Below, one piece after another: positions 1-7,425 of a stretch of 32,557 nt of DNA. Position 1 is the stretch's first letter. Each line of letters opens with the position of its first letter. Source of the DNA: Sulfolobaceae archaeon (GTDB lineage Archaea; Thermoproteota; Thermoprotei_A; Sulfolobales; Sulfolobaceae); assembly GCA_026627305.1 (NCBI GenBank), contig JAPNVD010000017.1:1-32557 (forward strand), read 5' to 3'. Under the pieces are notes generated by a model. It saw only the letters and a program-made list of their open reading frames with translations. It ran no database searches and was not told where the DNA came from. The position numbers and the translations under genes were made by a program.

Positions 1-265
1 ACTATATGAAGAGGCAATATACTCACAAGAAGGTTACTTACTAACAGCAAACCTAGCAGACTACCCAATACCAACAGCAAAAGAAAGCATAAAAGTGGAG
101 TGGAAAAACACAGAACTAGCAAGATCAGAAACACCAATAGGATCAAAAGGAATAGGAGAGCTACCAACTATATCAGCTACTCCAACTATAGTTTCTGCAG
201 TTGAGGATGCTATAAATAAGGACATCTATGAAATGCCACTAACACCAGAAAAAATACTAAAACTA
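1..265. repeat. Left arm of long inverted repeat
   Basis: Base p here matches the complement of base 32558-p at the right edge. Bases 1-159 match with a single difference (142), 160-202 are divergent but of equal length, and 203-265 match perfectly. The arm is coding sequence (3' end of a molybdenum hydroxylase large-subunit gene), so it is a pair of paralogous genes facing each other rather than a transposon end. The repeat may continue beyond the window. Confidence 0.95.
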
Positions 266-280
266 CTGGGAAAAATCTGA
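2..280 (+). CDS. Molybdenum hydroxylase large subunit, C-terminal end (partial)
   Basis: The open frame enters from the left edge and stops at TGA 278-280, giving the last 92 residues of a protein of the xanthine dehydrogenase / CO dehydrogenase / aldehyde oxidoreductase large-subunit family. The recognisable piece is ETPIGSKGIGE; the final Glu matches the conserved active-site glutamate of this family (GxGE), which acts as base next to the molybdenum centre. In Sulfolobales such proteins form the large chain of a three-subunit glyceraldehyde-type oxidoreductase with FAD and 2Fe-2S subunits, which are not in this window. The same 3' end recurs inverted at the right edge. Substrate cannot be told from this fragment. 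The family call is firm; the remainder of the gene is outside the window. Confidence 0.85.
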   Translation, partial: LYEEAIYSQEGYLLTANLADYPIPTAKESIKVEWKNTELARSETPIGSKGIGELPTISATPTIVSAVEDAINKDIYEMPLTPEKILKLLGKI

Positions 281-458
281 AGAAACCATACGTCTAAGAT
301 TTTTCATAAAAAGCATACGAAATCCTGAAGAGTACATACCTGCAATTCATTGCCTTTACAAGTCATGATTTATCATTTTAAATAGACCATCCTAAATAAA
401 AACTGTATAAATTAATTATGGAAAAATTTAATTCTAGAGGATTTGTTTAACTATCCAT

Positions 459-1136
459 GTGGAGCTCAAGTTTCCCATTTTAGTTGTTAACTTTAAGAAT
501 TATCCTGAATCTCAGGGAAGGAGAGGAATTGAGTTAGCTAAAAAGATTGAGAAAGCCGCCTTAGAGACTGGTAAGAGTGTAGCTGTAGCCCCTCCAACCT
601 CAATTCTGATGAAGGTAGTTGAAGAAGTTCAAATTCCAGTATTCGCTCAACATGCGGATCCAGTTGAAGCTAGCGCAACTACAGGTTACATTCCAGTAGA
701 GGCAATAAAGGAGGCTGGTGCAATTGGCAGTATAATAAACCACAGTGAGCACAAAGTGAAAAAAGAGCATATAGAGGCTGTAATTAAGAAATTACGAAGC
801 TATAATCTATACTCATTAACCTGTGCAGAAGATCCTAAGGAAGCATCAGAGATAGCTACTCTAGAGCCAGATATTATAGCAATAGAACCACCTGAACTAA
901 TAGGGACAGGAATTTCAGTTTCTAAAGCAAAACCAGAAGTAATAACGAATGGAGTAAACGCCGTAATGTCAATAAATAAGAAGATTAAAGTGCTAGCCGG
1001 TGCAGGGATAAGTTACTATGAAGATGTTAAGAAAGCTTTAGAGTTAGGCGCTCAAGGGGTTCTAGTGGCTAGTGCAATAGTTAAGGCAAAAGACCCCTAC
1101 GCGAAAACTCTAGAGTTCCTTAAAGCTTTTCCGTGA
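459..1136 (+). CDS. tpiA: Triosephosphate isomerase
   Basis: Interconverts dihydroxyacetone phosphate and glyceraldehyde 3-phosphate in the cytoplasm, in gluconeogenesis and the lower Entner-Doudoroff branch. The 225 residues match the short archaeal form (bacterial enzymes are about 250). Active-site residues are visible: NFKNY with Asn11 and Lys13, electrophile His95 in INHSEHK, and catalytic base Glu143 in AIEPPELIGTG, which opens loop 6. The phosphate-binding Gly-rich stretch VLAGAGIS and a final GVLVASAIVKA complete the barrel. The start is GTG (459), which puts the first strand directly before Asn11 as the family requires. It stands alone, converging on the leftward cluster whose last gene ends 47 bases away. 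Identification is very secure. Confidence 0.97.
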   Translation: MELKFPILVVNFKNYPESQGRRGIELAKKIEKAALETGKSVAVAPPTSILMKVVEEVQIPVFAQHADPVEASATTGYIPVEAIKEAGAIGSIINHSEHKVKKEHIEAVIKKLRSYNLYSLTCAEDPKEASEIATLEPDIIAIEPPELIGTGISVSKAKPEVITNGVNAVMSINKKIKVLAGAGISYYEDVKKALELGAQGVLVASAIVKAKDPYAKTLEFLKAFP

Positions 1137-1183
1137 TAAAAAAGAACAGCAAACTCGCCCTTTAGAGTGGGAAAGAGATCATT

Positions 1184-2035
1184 TCAGAGCTTCCTAATCC
1201 TAGATAACAATATACCTATGAACATTAGAGCTATACCTAAGATTTGCATAGGTAAGAGAGAAATACCGTCTAAGAAAATATCGAAAACTGTAGTTAGGAT
1301 AGGTATTGAAAACGCCATTACTGTAACTCTAGGTACTTTTTCTATCCTCAACATTAGGTTCCATAGGAAAAACGCTAAAGCTCCTCCAGGTAACGCTGTA
1401 TATAATATCCCTATAAAGAAATCTTGAGAGGGGTCAAGCTTAAAGTCAAAGGCTGAACCTATTAAAAAGAATATACTGCCGAATAAGAACTGTGTGAAGT
1501 TAACGTTCTTAGGGTCTGCATCCTTTAAAGCCCTATATAACACACTAAACAGAGCCCAAAATATCGCGTTTATTAATGTATAAATTGCGCCTAATACTAC
1601 AAAATGGCTCATTATTAAAGGTAAGCCATATAACGTAACTCCTAGAAAGCCTATAATCGCACCTAATATTACTATTTTAGAACTGTTTTCCTTTAAGATA
1701 AAATACGAGATGGGTATTGAAAATAAGGGCATTGAATAACTCAAGACTGCTGATTCTGAAGGGCTTACGTATAGTAAACCAAAAGCCCAAAGTAAAGAGC
1801 TCAATGACGTAAATATCGAAAGCGAAATTATTCGTTTGTTAATTATTAGTTTTCCTCCCATTAGGTAAAAAATTGTAGAGGAGATGAGGTACCTAAACAG
1901 ATTGAATACGAAAGGAGATGAATATTCTAGAGAAAGTTTTGCAAAATAATAATTAAACACTGAAATAAATATATATGGTAGTAAGTATGGCAGTATCTTA
2001 AGTGAAATTTTCACTGCATATCCTACGCTCTTCAA
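1184..2035 (-). CDS. DMT-superfamily (EamA-type) transporter
   Basis: A 283-residue, almost wholly hydrophobic protein with about ten predicted membrane helices arranged as two halves of five, the usual EamA/drug-metabolite-transporter plan. The second half begins near residue 145 after a loop containing LKEN, a motif common at the end of helix 4 in this family. Members export metabolites, amino acids or drugs across the cytoplasmic membrane; the substrate is unknown. It is the last gene of the leftward cluster, 46 bases after the aldose-epimerase gene, so export of a cluster product is possible but unproven. The start is TTG at 2035; no better ATG/GTG lies in frame nearby, so the exact start is uncertain. 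Confidence 0.8.
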   Translation of the reverse strand: MKSVGYAVKISLKILPYLLPYIFISVFNYYFAKLSLEYSSPFVFNLFRYLISSTIFYLMGGKLIINKRIISLSIFTSLSSLLWAFGLLYVSPSESAVLSYSMPLFSIPISYFILKENSSKIVILGAIIGFLGVTLYGLPLIMSHFVVLGAIYTLINAIFWALFSVLYRALKDADPKNVNFTQFLFGSIFFLIGSAFDFKLDPSQDFFIGILYTALPGGALAFFLWNLMLRIEKVPRVTVMAFSIPILTTVFDIFLDGISLLPMQILGIALMFIGILLSRIRKL

Positions 2036-2081
2036 CTTAAATAATTTACGAATTAAGGTAAGCGTTCCTTTGGGGGAAAAG

Positions 2082-2870
2082 TCAAGTAAAAATGATTTTA
2101 AACCAGAACTCCCTCTCTTCTGAAGGATATATTATGCTTAAACCCATACCATTATGATAAGCGTCAGGTGCTCCACTCATGGGTTCAATAGCTACAGCTC
2201 CCTTTATTCCTGTATAAACTTGTATGAATGGCATGTTTCTCCTAGTCAGTATAACTGTTTGATAAGAGCTGGTTAACTTCACATCTCCTTCAATTATGAA
2301 GCAATCGTCAAACTCTCTTTCACTTTGAGAGAAATTGAAAGGGATTAGCTCTCCAGTTGGTATTTTATTCTCCATCTTACACCTTAAAGTAATACCTTGA
2401 GTCAAGATTTGCCAATCGTTACTTACTATGAAGTAAGGATGAGCACCAACGGTTAAGGGTGCACTCCTGTTTCCCGAATTCTTCACCTGTATTAATACCT
2501 CTAATCCCTCGGTATCTAGGCTGTAACTTACAGTGTTTTCCAGAACTGTTGGATACCCTTCATGCTTCAGGGTGTATTTTAGTTTTATTGAGTTTGAGGA
2601 AGAGCTTATAATTTCCCATCTCTTATCTAAAACAAGGCCATGAATTGCGTTTCCTTCTTGGTTCTTTGGTAAAACATATCTTATTCCGTCAAATTCATAT
2701 TCCCCGTCCTTCACTCTGTTAGCGTAAGGGATTAGTAGTGCCATACCTCCATGAGTTGGTCTATTCAGATCTCCCCTTAAAATCAGGTCTTTAGAACTTT
2801 TAGTCAACGAAAAGAGATAAGCTCCTGTTTCTAAAACTTCTGCTTCGAAGGATTGATAAGAGATTTTCAT
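2082..2870 (-). CDS. Aldose 1-epimerase (GalM/mutarotase) family protein
   Basis: A 262-residue galactose-mutarotase-like beta-sandwich protein. Visible family landmarks are the Asn-Arg substrate-binding pair in PYANRV (about residues 49-54), His in NAIHG (about 77), the catalytic acid His in GAHPYF (about 145), and the catalytic base Glu in AIEPMSGAPDAYH (about 230). It should interconvert the anomers of a free aldose or act on a related sugar in the cytoplasm. It begins 15 bases after the UbiA prenyltransferase gene and is followed by the DMT transporter, so it is probably co-transcribed with the radical SAM cluster. No sugar enzyme is found among those neighbours, so this may be an unrelated passenger or a sugar-tailoring step. 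Confidence 0.85.
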   Translation of the reverse strand: MKISYQSFEAEVLETGAYLFSLTKSSKDLILRGDLNRPTHGGMALLIPYANRVKDGEYEFDGIRYVLPKNQEGNAIHGLVLDKRWEIISSSSNSIKLKYTLKHEGYPTVLENTVSYSLDTEGLEVLIQVKNSGNRSAPLTVGAHPYFIVSNDWQILTQGITLRCKMENKIPTGELIPFNFSQSEREFDDCFIIEGDVKLTSSYQTVILTRRNMPFIQVYTGIKGAVAIEPMSGAPDAYHNGMGLSIIYPSEEREFWFKIIFT

Positions 2871-2885
2871 AACATTCTAGGTGGA

Positions 2886-3752
2886 TCAAGAAAATAAAAA
2901 CGTTAGTATCAATATGAAAGAGACCATTAAATAACTTATAGCTAGATTTCTAATTGCGGGTATAAACAATTTCGGCTTTTCATGGTATTTATAACCAGTC
3001 CTCACTGAAGAATAAATTAAAGGAGCTGTGATCAAGCCTATAAGACTAACTAAAGGAGCGATCTTAAGAAGAGAATTAATTATGAGAATTATCAACGATA
3101 ATGAGGCAAACATCGCATAGAATACTACAGCATTTTTTGTCCCAACCCTTACTGCTATATCTCTCTTACCGGATAAGAGGTCTTGATAATAGTCTGGAAT
3201 CTCGTTAGCTACTGCTATAGCAACTACAATAAATCCTGGAACTAAGGATACTAGAATTGGTGCTATTGATAAATGAAATGTCTGCAAATAGTAACTACCT
3301 AAAGTCATCAGGGGTCCGTAAGATAAGAAAATCGAAAGCTCACCTAAGCCTCTGAACGCTAGCCTTAATGGAGGTCCCACGTAAAATACTGCAAAAAATG
3401 TACCAGCTAGTACGATATATAAAATTATGAAACTGTAAAGTAAAGATAAATAAATGGCTAAAGATATGGCTATAACGAAAGAAGCAGTGCCTAAAATAAA
3501 TATTGAAATAGAGGGCTTTTTCTTCTCATCTAGCATAAAGACTCTATCTGCAGGATCGAAATATTCATTATAAGTCTCAACCCCTGTAACCATTAGCACT
3601 ATCCCTATTAATCCCAAGATAAATGTAAAGATGTTTACTTTGTGTTGTTGCCAATAAGATATTGAAAATCCTAAGAAATAGGGTATTAGACCAGCGAGAA
3701 GGAAGAATCTATACCTTACTGTAGTAATAAACCTCAAAAGCGGAGATGTCAA
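2886..3752 (-). CDS. UbiA-superfamily ring prenyltransferase (MenA-like)
   Basis: An integral membrane prenyltransferase of 288 residues with about eight or nine helices. Both Asp-rich prenyl-diphosphate/Mg sites are intact: ETYNEYFDPADR (about residues 58-69) and NEIPDYYQDLLSGKRDIAVR (about 184-203). The second, with NExPD and GKR, resembles 1,4-dihydroxy-2-naphthoate prenyltransferase (MenA) more than heme O or digeranylgeranylglyceryl-phosphate synthases. It would attach an isoprenoid chain to an aromatic or quinoid ring. The TTG start overlaps the TGA of the preceding radical SAM gene (TTGA), so translation is coupled. Sulfolobales use benzothiophene quinones (caldariellaquinone), so a role in quinone tailing is a reasonable inference, not shown by the sequence. 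Confidence 0.88.
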   Translation of the reverse strand: MTSPLLRFITTVRYRFFLLAGLIPYFLGFSISYWQQHKVNIFTFILGLIGIVLMVTGVETYNEYFDPADRVFMLDEKKKPSISIFILGTASFVIAISLAIYLSLLYSFIILYIVLAGTFFAVFYVGPPLRLAFRGLGELSIFLSYGPLMTLGSYYLQTFHLSIAPILVSLVPGFIVVAIAVANEIPDYYQDLLSGKRDIAVRVGTKNAVVFYAMFASLSLIILIINSLLKIAPLVSLIGLITAPLIYSSVRTGYKYHEKPKLFIPAIRNLAISYLMVSFILILTFLFS

Positions 3753-4702
3753 GACAAATCTAACTCCACTAGATCGTTTGCTTTAGCCAGGAGTTTAGGA
3801 TTGGACTTTACGCTCTCAACCCATTCTGCTACTTTTGGATGCTTCCACCCTTTTTTGTATCTTTCCCACATCTCTTCGAAACTATGTTTCCTGATATCAG
3901 CTACAACATAAGGTATAGAGCCTATAAGTTTCACTTTACCATGTGCTAAAACTAATGGACTGGCAGGAGGATGTCTATACATCACTTGCATCTCTTCAAT
4001 TATATCGAAGGGGTAATATAGTACCCTCATTTTACCTTCGTATTGCTTTGCTTTTCTCTCTAACATTTTTTTGTACTCTTCATACTCTTCGTCAGTTAAA
4101 CCTATGATATCCCAATAATCTACAGCTCTACCTAAATACATGGTCTTTCCTGTTTCAAAAACTTTTACACCTAGTTCAGCAGCAAAGTCTATCAATTTTT
4201 CAGCTTCATGGATGTTGAATTTTGCGGGAACAAATACTATTTCAACATTTGCTCCTTCTTCAATAAGGTACTTTATCGCATTTATTGTCTTTTCAAAACT
4301 AGCCCCAGGCCTCATCTTTGTGTAAGTTTCAGGCGTGTATCCATCAACGCTGATCTGTATTGATCTTAAGTCCAGTTCTGCTAGCCTTTTTGCTACGCTT
4401 TTACTTATTAATTGGCCGTTAGTCTCTATCTTGAGCTCCACATCATGAGACCTAATTATTTCAGCTACTTCCCAGAATGCTGGGTGTAGTAGTGGTTCTC
4501 CTCCTGATATTGCAACATATGGTACTGAGTGATCCACTAGAACTTTAGCAAAATTTATCGCTTCCTCTTTTGTTAGCTCTCCCGGAAAAGCTCCAGTAGG
4601 AGATGACTTCCATAGACAATGAATACATTCTAAATTACACCTATTAGTTATGTGCCATGCGATAAAAAGGGGAGAGTCAAGATTTTGAATATCAATTTGC
4701 AT
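3749..4702 (-). CDS. Radical SAM protein A (PqqE/SPASM-like architecture, no auxiliary cysteines)
   Basis: A radical SAM enzyme of about 317 residues. The CNLECIHC motif (CxxxCxxC) near residues 22-29 binds the 4Fe-4S cluster that cleaves S-adenosylmethionine, SGGEPLLHP is the SAM-binding GGEP motif, and ETNGQLIS follows on the next strand. The C-terminal segment G-x-V-K...IRKHSFEEMWERYKK has the shape of a SPASM tail (G-x-x-x...sl.eiW), but the three radical-SAM cysteines are the only ones in the protein, so no auxiliary cluster can be bound. A GTG at 4711 overlaps the PqqD stop; I prefer ATG 4702, preceded by AAGGAG. Its stop overlaps the UbiA start. It is likely one of three paralogous enzymes modifying the peptide at 7426-7518. 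Confidence 0.9.
   Translation of the reverse strand: MQIDIQNLDSPLFIAWHITNRCNLECIHCLWKSSPTGAFPGELTKEEAINFAKVLVDHSVPYVAISGGEPLLHPAFWEVAEIIRSHDVELKIETNGQLISKSVAKRLAELDLRSIQISVDGYTPETYTKMRPGASFEKTINAIKYLIEEGANVEIVFVPAKFNIHEAEKLIDFAAELGVKVFETGKTMYLGRAVDYWDIIGLTDEEYEEYKKMLERKAKQYEGKMRVLYYPFDIIEEMQVMYRHPPASPLVLAHGKVKLIGSIPYVVADIRKHSFEEMWERYKKGWKHPKVAEWVESVKSNPKLLAKANDLVELDLS
3823..3915. repeat. 93-base repeat shared by radical SAM genes A and C
   Basis: Matches 6483-6575 with two differences. It encodes the C-terminal VVADIRKHSFEEMWERYKKG region and ends abruptly on both sides, so the tail of one gene appears to have been copied onto the other. Confidence 0.9.
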
Positions 4703-4707
4703 ATTAT

Positions 4708-4974
4708 TCACTCCTTGAGAAGATCCATTTTCTTCAATTGATCTATAAATTCATAAACATCGTTTCTGATCTGCTCTTTTTCACCTTCATACTCATTGCT
4801 CAGTTCTTCAATTATTTGATCTATGCTTTTGCCCTCTTTTATCTTATTTATAATCTCCTTTCCTACCTGATTAGTGACAAACACTTTTTCAGTTTCCGTG
4901 TCAAAAACCACAACCCCGAATTTTTCATCCTTTAATTTTATCCTTCTCTTGAGCTCCAAATAGACAACACCCAA
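4708..4974 (-). CDS. PqqD-family peptide-recognition (RRE) protein
   Basis: An 88-residue PqqD-like protein: an N-terminal beta region in which FGVVVFDTETEKVFVTNQVG is the typical strand-strand-'lN.tg..i' signature, then helices with a GKSIDQIIEELSNEYEGEKE segment equivalent to the 'g.t..eiv..l...y' helix-turn-helix of PqqD. In PQQ, lasso-peptide and related pathways this domain binds the leader of the precursor peptide and presents it to the modifying enzyme. It lies between radical SAM genes, and its stop overlaps the next of them. The listed start is TTG; a second in-frame TTG 15 bases later (4959) would also give a complete domain. About 60 bases separate it from the gene before. Confidence 0.85.
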   Translation of the reverse strand: MGVVYLELKRRIKLKDEKFGVVVFDTETEKVFVTNQVGKEIINKIKEGKSIDQIIEELSNEYEGEKEQIRNDVYEFIDQLKKMDLLKE

Positions 4975-5036
4975 TAATTATATTTGGCTTAACATAATAA
5001 AAATTATCGCTAATTATAAGAAAAATCTGTTTAAAC

Positions 5037-5369
5037 TTATATATTTGACTTTTTTACTTTTCTTTTGCTCTTTTTATAAGGTCTACCTATTATATTTAAA
5101 GAATTCTTAATCATAATATAATCGCTTATCCTCGAAAGAGCCTCGTTTGGATCGCCTACACCCTTTAGTATTTCTGCTAGTCCTTTTTCATTAATATATT
5201 CAAGCCAAGCCACTATATGGCCCTCCTTTAAGTGCCATTCCACGCAGGCGGAATCTAATTTAGACAGTCTTTCAATTTCGTTCTTCAACTCCACGATATT
5301 ATGAGCTACGCCTACTACTCTGTCATAACTTTTGAAGTAGAAGGGCTCCATGGTTTTACTCTTTATCAA
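5037..5369 (-). CDS. Small conserved-looking protein in radical SAM cluster (possibly DUF5752-like)
   Basis: A 110-residue soluble protein. The body (about 8-85) contains PFYFKSYDRVVGVAHNIVEL, then a Glu/Lys helix, a CVEWHLKEGHIVAWLEYI segment and LAEILKGVGDPNEALSRI. This order (FYF, helix, S/V-x-x-H-x-x-x-G-x-x-x-x-W, LA) resembles what I recall of the DUF5752 family, whose function is unknown to me. The tail (about 90-110) is strongly basic. It sits 23 bases after radical SAM gene B and before PqqD, so it probably belongs to the pathway as an accessory factor. An internal Met at residue 7 is an alternative start closer to the conserved PFYF. Confidence 0.7.
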   Translation of the reverse strand: MIKSKTMEPFYFKSYDRVVGVAHNIVELKNEIERLSKLDSACVEWHLKEGHIVAWLEYINEKGLAEILKGVGDPNEALSRISDYIMIKNSLNIIGRPYKKSKRKVKKSNI

Positions 5370-5392
5370 CTATACTATAAAAATAGGAGGTC

Positions 5393-6349
5393 TTATTCTA
5401 TAGATAATGGTATGAACTCAATAGATTTAGCTAATAACCTATAATCCTTTATAGCACTATTTATAAAGTCGATGACCTGTGGATGTCTCCAGGCCTTCTT
5501 ATATCTCTCCCATAATGTCTTAAGATCGTCCTTTCTTACATTTCCTATTACAAAGGGAAGGGAATTAGCTAACCTAATGTAGCCATTAGCTGTGACTATC
5601 GGAGCAGGGGTTGGATGTTGAAGTGTATATGCTAATTCTTCAGCAGGGGAAAGTTTAGAGTAAATTATCCTCATTTTGCCCTGATATTCTTTTTCCTTTT
5701 TCTCCAGAATTTCTATATATTTAGCTATTTGTTCTTCTGTAGGATTAACAATGCTCCAATTTAAAGCAGCTCTTCCCATATAGATTGGTCTTGCAGTATA
5801 AAGTGTTCTTACTCCTAACGAAGCCAATAAATCTATGAGCTTTCCTGTTTCCTCTATATTGAATTTAGTGGGTACGAATACTACTTCAACGTTAACTCCG
5901 TACTCCACTAAATTCTTAATGGCTTCTATTACCTTCTCATAACTACCTCGCACTCTCATTTTTTCATATGTCTCCTTTGAGGCTCCATCAAAGCTGACCT
6001 GAACAGCCTTGAAGTCAAGTTCTGCTAGCCTTTTTGCTACGCTTTTACTTATTAGTTGGCCATTAGTCTCTATCTTGAGCTCTACATCATGGGATCTAAG
6101 AAGTTCCACAAGTTTCCAGAATGCTGGGTGTAGTAGTGGTTCTCCTCCTGATAGTGTTACATATAGTACTTGGTGGTCTACTAACTCTTTACCAAACTTT
6201 AGAACCTCATCAACACTCAACTCATCAGGATAAGGTTCGTGAGAAGCCCAAAGGCAATGGATGCATTCTAAATTACACCTATTAGTTAACTGCCATATCA
6301 TATAAAGAGGATATTCTAAATCTTCGTATGTAATAGAGTTAAGCTCCAT
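5393..6349 (-). CDS. Radical SAM protein B (paralogue, no auxiliary cysteines)
   Basis: A 318-residue paralogue of the other two radical SAM proteins of the cluster. It has CNLECIHC at 25-32, SGGEPLLHP near 68, and ETNGQLISKSVAKRLAEL on the following strand. The C-terminal region (GYIRLANSLPFVIGNVRKD then LKTLWERYKKAWRHP) is SPASM-shaped but contains no cysteine, so only the SAM-cleaving cluster is expected. This copy differs most from the others in the C-terminal third, which suggests a different regiospecificity or a different step. It starts 59 bases after protein C and is followed by the 110-residue protein. A 126-base stretch of its DNA is identical to the corresponding part of protein C. 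Confidence 0.9.
   Translation of the reverse strand: MELNSITYEDLEYPLYMIWQLTNRCNLECIHCLWASHEPYPDELSVDEVLKFGKELVDHQVLYVTLSGGEPLLHPAFWKLVELLRSHDVELKIETNGQLISKSVAKRLAELDFKAVQVSFDGASKETYEKMRVRGSYEKVIEAIKNLVEYGVNVEVVFVPTKFNIEETGKLIDLLASLGVRTLYTARPIYMGRAALNWSIVNPTEEQIAKYIEILEKKEKEYQGKMRIIYSKLSPAEELAYTLQHPTPAPIVTANGYIRLANSLPFVIGNVRKDDLKTLWERYKKAWRHPQVIDFINSAIKDYRLLAKSIEFIPLSIE
6109..6234. repeat. 126-base perfect direct repeat, copy in radical SAM gene B
   Basis: Identical base for base to 7125-7250 in gene C, although the genes are clearly diverged on either side (differences begin at once on both flanks). It covers the coding for the N-terminal helix, the GGEP strand and HPAFWKL. The sharp borders point to gene conversion between paralogues. 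Confidence 0.95.
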
Positions 6350-6408
6350 AATATCTCTTTTGACTTACAAGTTAATAAAAATCGCTTTTGAGAGATTTTG
6401 AGTTATCC

Positions 6409-7380
6409 TTAAAGGTCTGGAAGTTCTATCTGTAGTTCTGCCTTAGAAATAGCCCTGGGATTTAATGAAACCTCCTTAACGTATTCTGCTACTTTTGGAT
6501 GCTTCCATCCTTTCTTGTATCTTTCCCACATCTCTTCGAAACTATGTTTCCTGATATCAGCTACAACATAAGGTACTGAGTTTATCAGCTTTACCTTGCC
6601 GTTAGCAGTTATTATAGGATTTCCCGTGGGATGTTTAAATTTGATCTGTAATTCCTCTACAATATCTCGTGGATGAAAATAGAGTCTCATTTTGCCTTCG
6701 TATTGTTTTGCTTTTTCATCAATTATGTTTTTTAAATATTCGTATTCTTTTTCGTTAAGACCTAATAGGTTCCAATATTTAACCGCTCTTCCCATATAGT
6801 AAACTTTGCCCGAATAGAACGCTCTCACTCCTAAACCTGCTACCATATCAATCAGTTTCTCGACCTCACTAAGGCTAAATTTAGATGGTACGTACAGTAC
6901 TTCAGTTCTAACACCGTATTCATTTAGATATCTCAGCGCATCTAATGCCTTAGACAGTGAGGCATTGGGCCTCATTCTGCTATAAGTTTCTTGTGAGGCG
7001 CCATCAATACTTATCTGTACAGAACGTGGGTTCAAATCAGCTATTCTTTTCGCTACGCTTTTACTTATTAGTTGGCCATTAGTCTCTATTTTTACATCTA
7101 CTCCTCCTGAGGAAAGTAGATCCGCAAGTTTCCAGAATGCTGGGTGTAGTAGTGGTTCTCCTCCTGATAGTGTTACATATAGTACTTGGTGGTCTACTAA
7201 CTCTTTACCAAACTTTAGAACCTCATCAACACTCAACTCATCAGGATAAGTCGCATTTGGTCCAGATTCCCACAAACAGTGGATGCATTCTAAATTACAC
7301 CTATTAGTTAACTGCCATCCAATGTATATAGGAGAAGATAATTGCTCATAACTTATACTTTCTAAACTTTCTTCTTCCAT
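6409..7380 (-). CDS. Radical SAM protein C (paralogue, first enzyme after the peptide gene)
   Basis: A 323-residue radical SAM protein with CNLECIHC at 28-35, SGGEPLLHP and ETNGQLISKSVAKRIADL. The C-terminal ADIRKHSFEEMWERYKKGW is nearly identical to that of protein A. As in its two paralogues, no cysteine occurs outside the CxxxCxxC motif. It is the enzyme gene nearest the 30-residue peptide, whose stop codon lies 45 bases upstream, a typical place for the enzyme acting on a RiPP precursor. No strong Shine-Dalgarno is visible before ATG 7380; a T-rich stretch lies just upstream. Annotation pipelines often call such proteins 'coenzyme PQQ synthesis protein'; the product need not be PQQ. Confidence 0.9.
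   Translation of the reverse strand: MEEESLESISYEQLSSPIYIGWQLTNRCNLECIHCLWESGPNATYPDELSVDEVLKFGKELVDHQVLYVTLSGGEPLLHPAFWKLADLLSSGGVDVKIETNGQLISKSVAKRIADLNPRSVQISIDGASQETYSRMRPNASLSKALDALRYLNEYGVRTEVLYVPSKFSLSEVEKLIDMVAGLGVRAFYSGKVYYMGRAVKYWNLLGLNEKEYEYLKNIIDEKAKQYEGKMRLYFHPRDIVEELQIKFKHPTGNPIITANGKVKLINSVPYVVADIRKHSFEEMWERYKKGWKHPKVAEYVKEVSLNPRAISKAELQIELPDL
6483..6575. repeat. 93-base repeat, copy in radical SAM gene C
   Basis: Partner of 3823-3915 in gene A, two differences over 93 bases. Confidence 0.9.
7125..7250. repeat. 126-base perfect direct repeat, copy in radical SAM gene C
   Basis: Partner of 6109-6234. The central part (about 38 bases around the GGEP codons) is also shared with gene A near 4470-4510. 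Confidence 0.95.
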
Positions 7381-7382
7381 AA

Positions 7383-7416
7383 TAGAAATAAAAGAATAAG
7401 AAAAAATAAAAAACTT
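7383..7416 (-). terminator. T-rich tract between peptide gene and first radical SAM gene
   Basis: Read on the minus strand this is an almost unbroken T-rich run (TTTTTTATTTTTTCTTATTC and more) starting about 10 bases after the peptide stop. Archaeal RNA polymerase often terminates at such runs without a hairpin. Partial termination here would make the peptide mRNA more abundant than the enzyme mRNA, as is usual for precursor peptides. Confidence 0.5.
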
Positions 7417-7425
7417 CCTTAAAGC

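Noticed and set aside
281-458. Possible gene remnant between the left partial gene and tpiA
   Set aside because: No frame over about 15 codons with a start and no similarity I recognise; treated as plain AT-rich intergenic sequence.
1167-1427. Rightward frame after tpiA
   Set aside because: It is antisense to the DMT transporter gene, which has clear family and membrane features; the rightward product has none.
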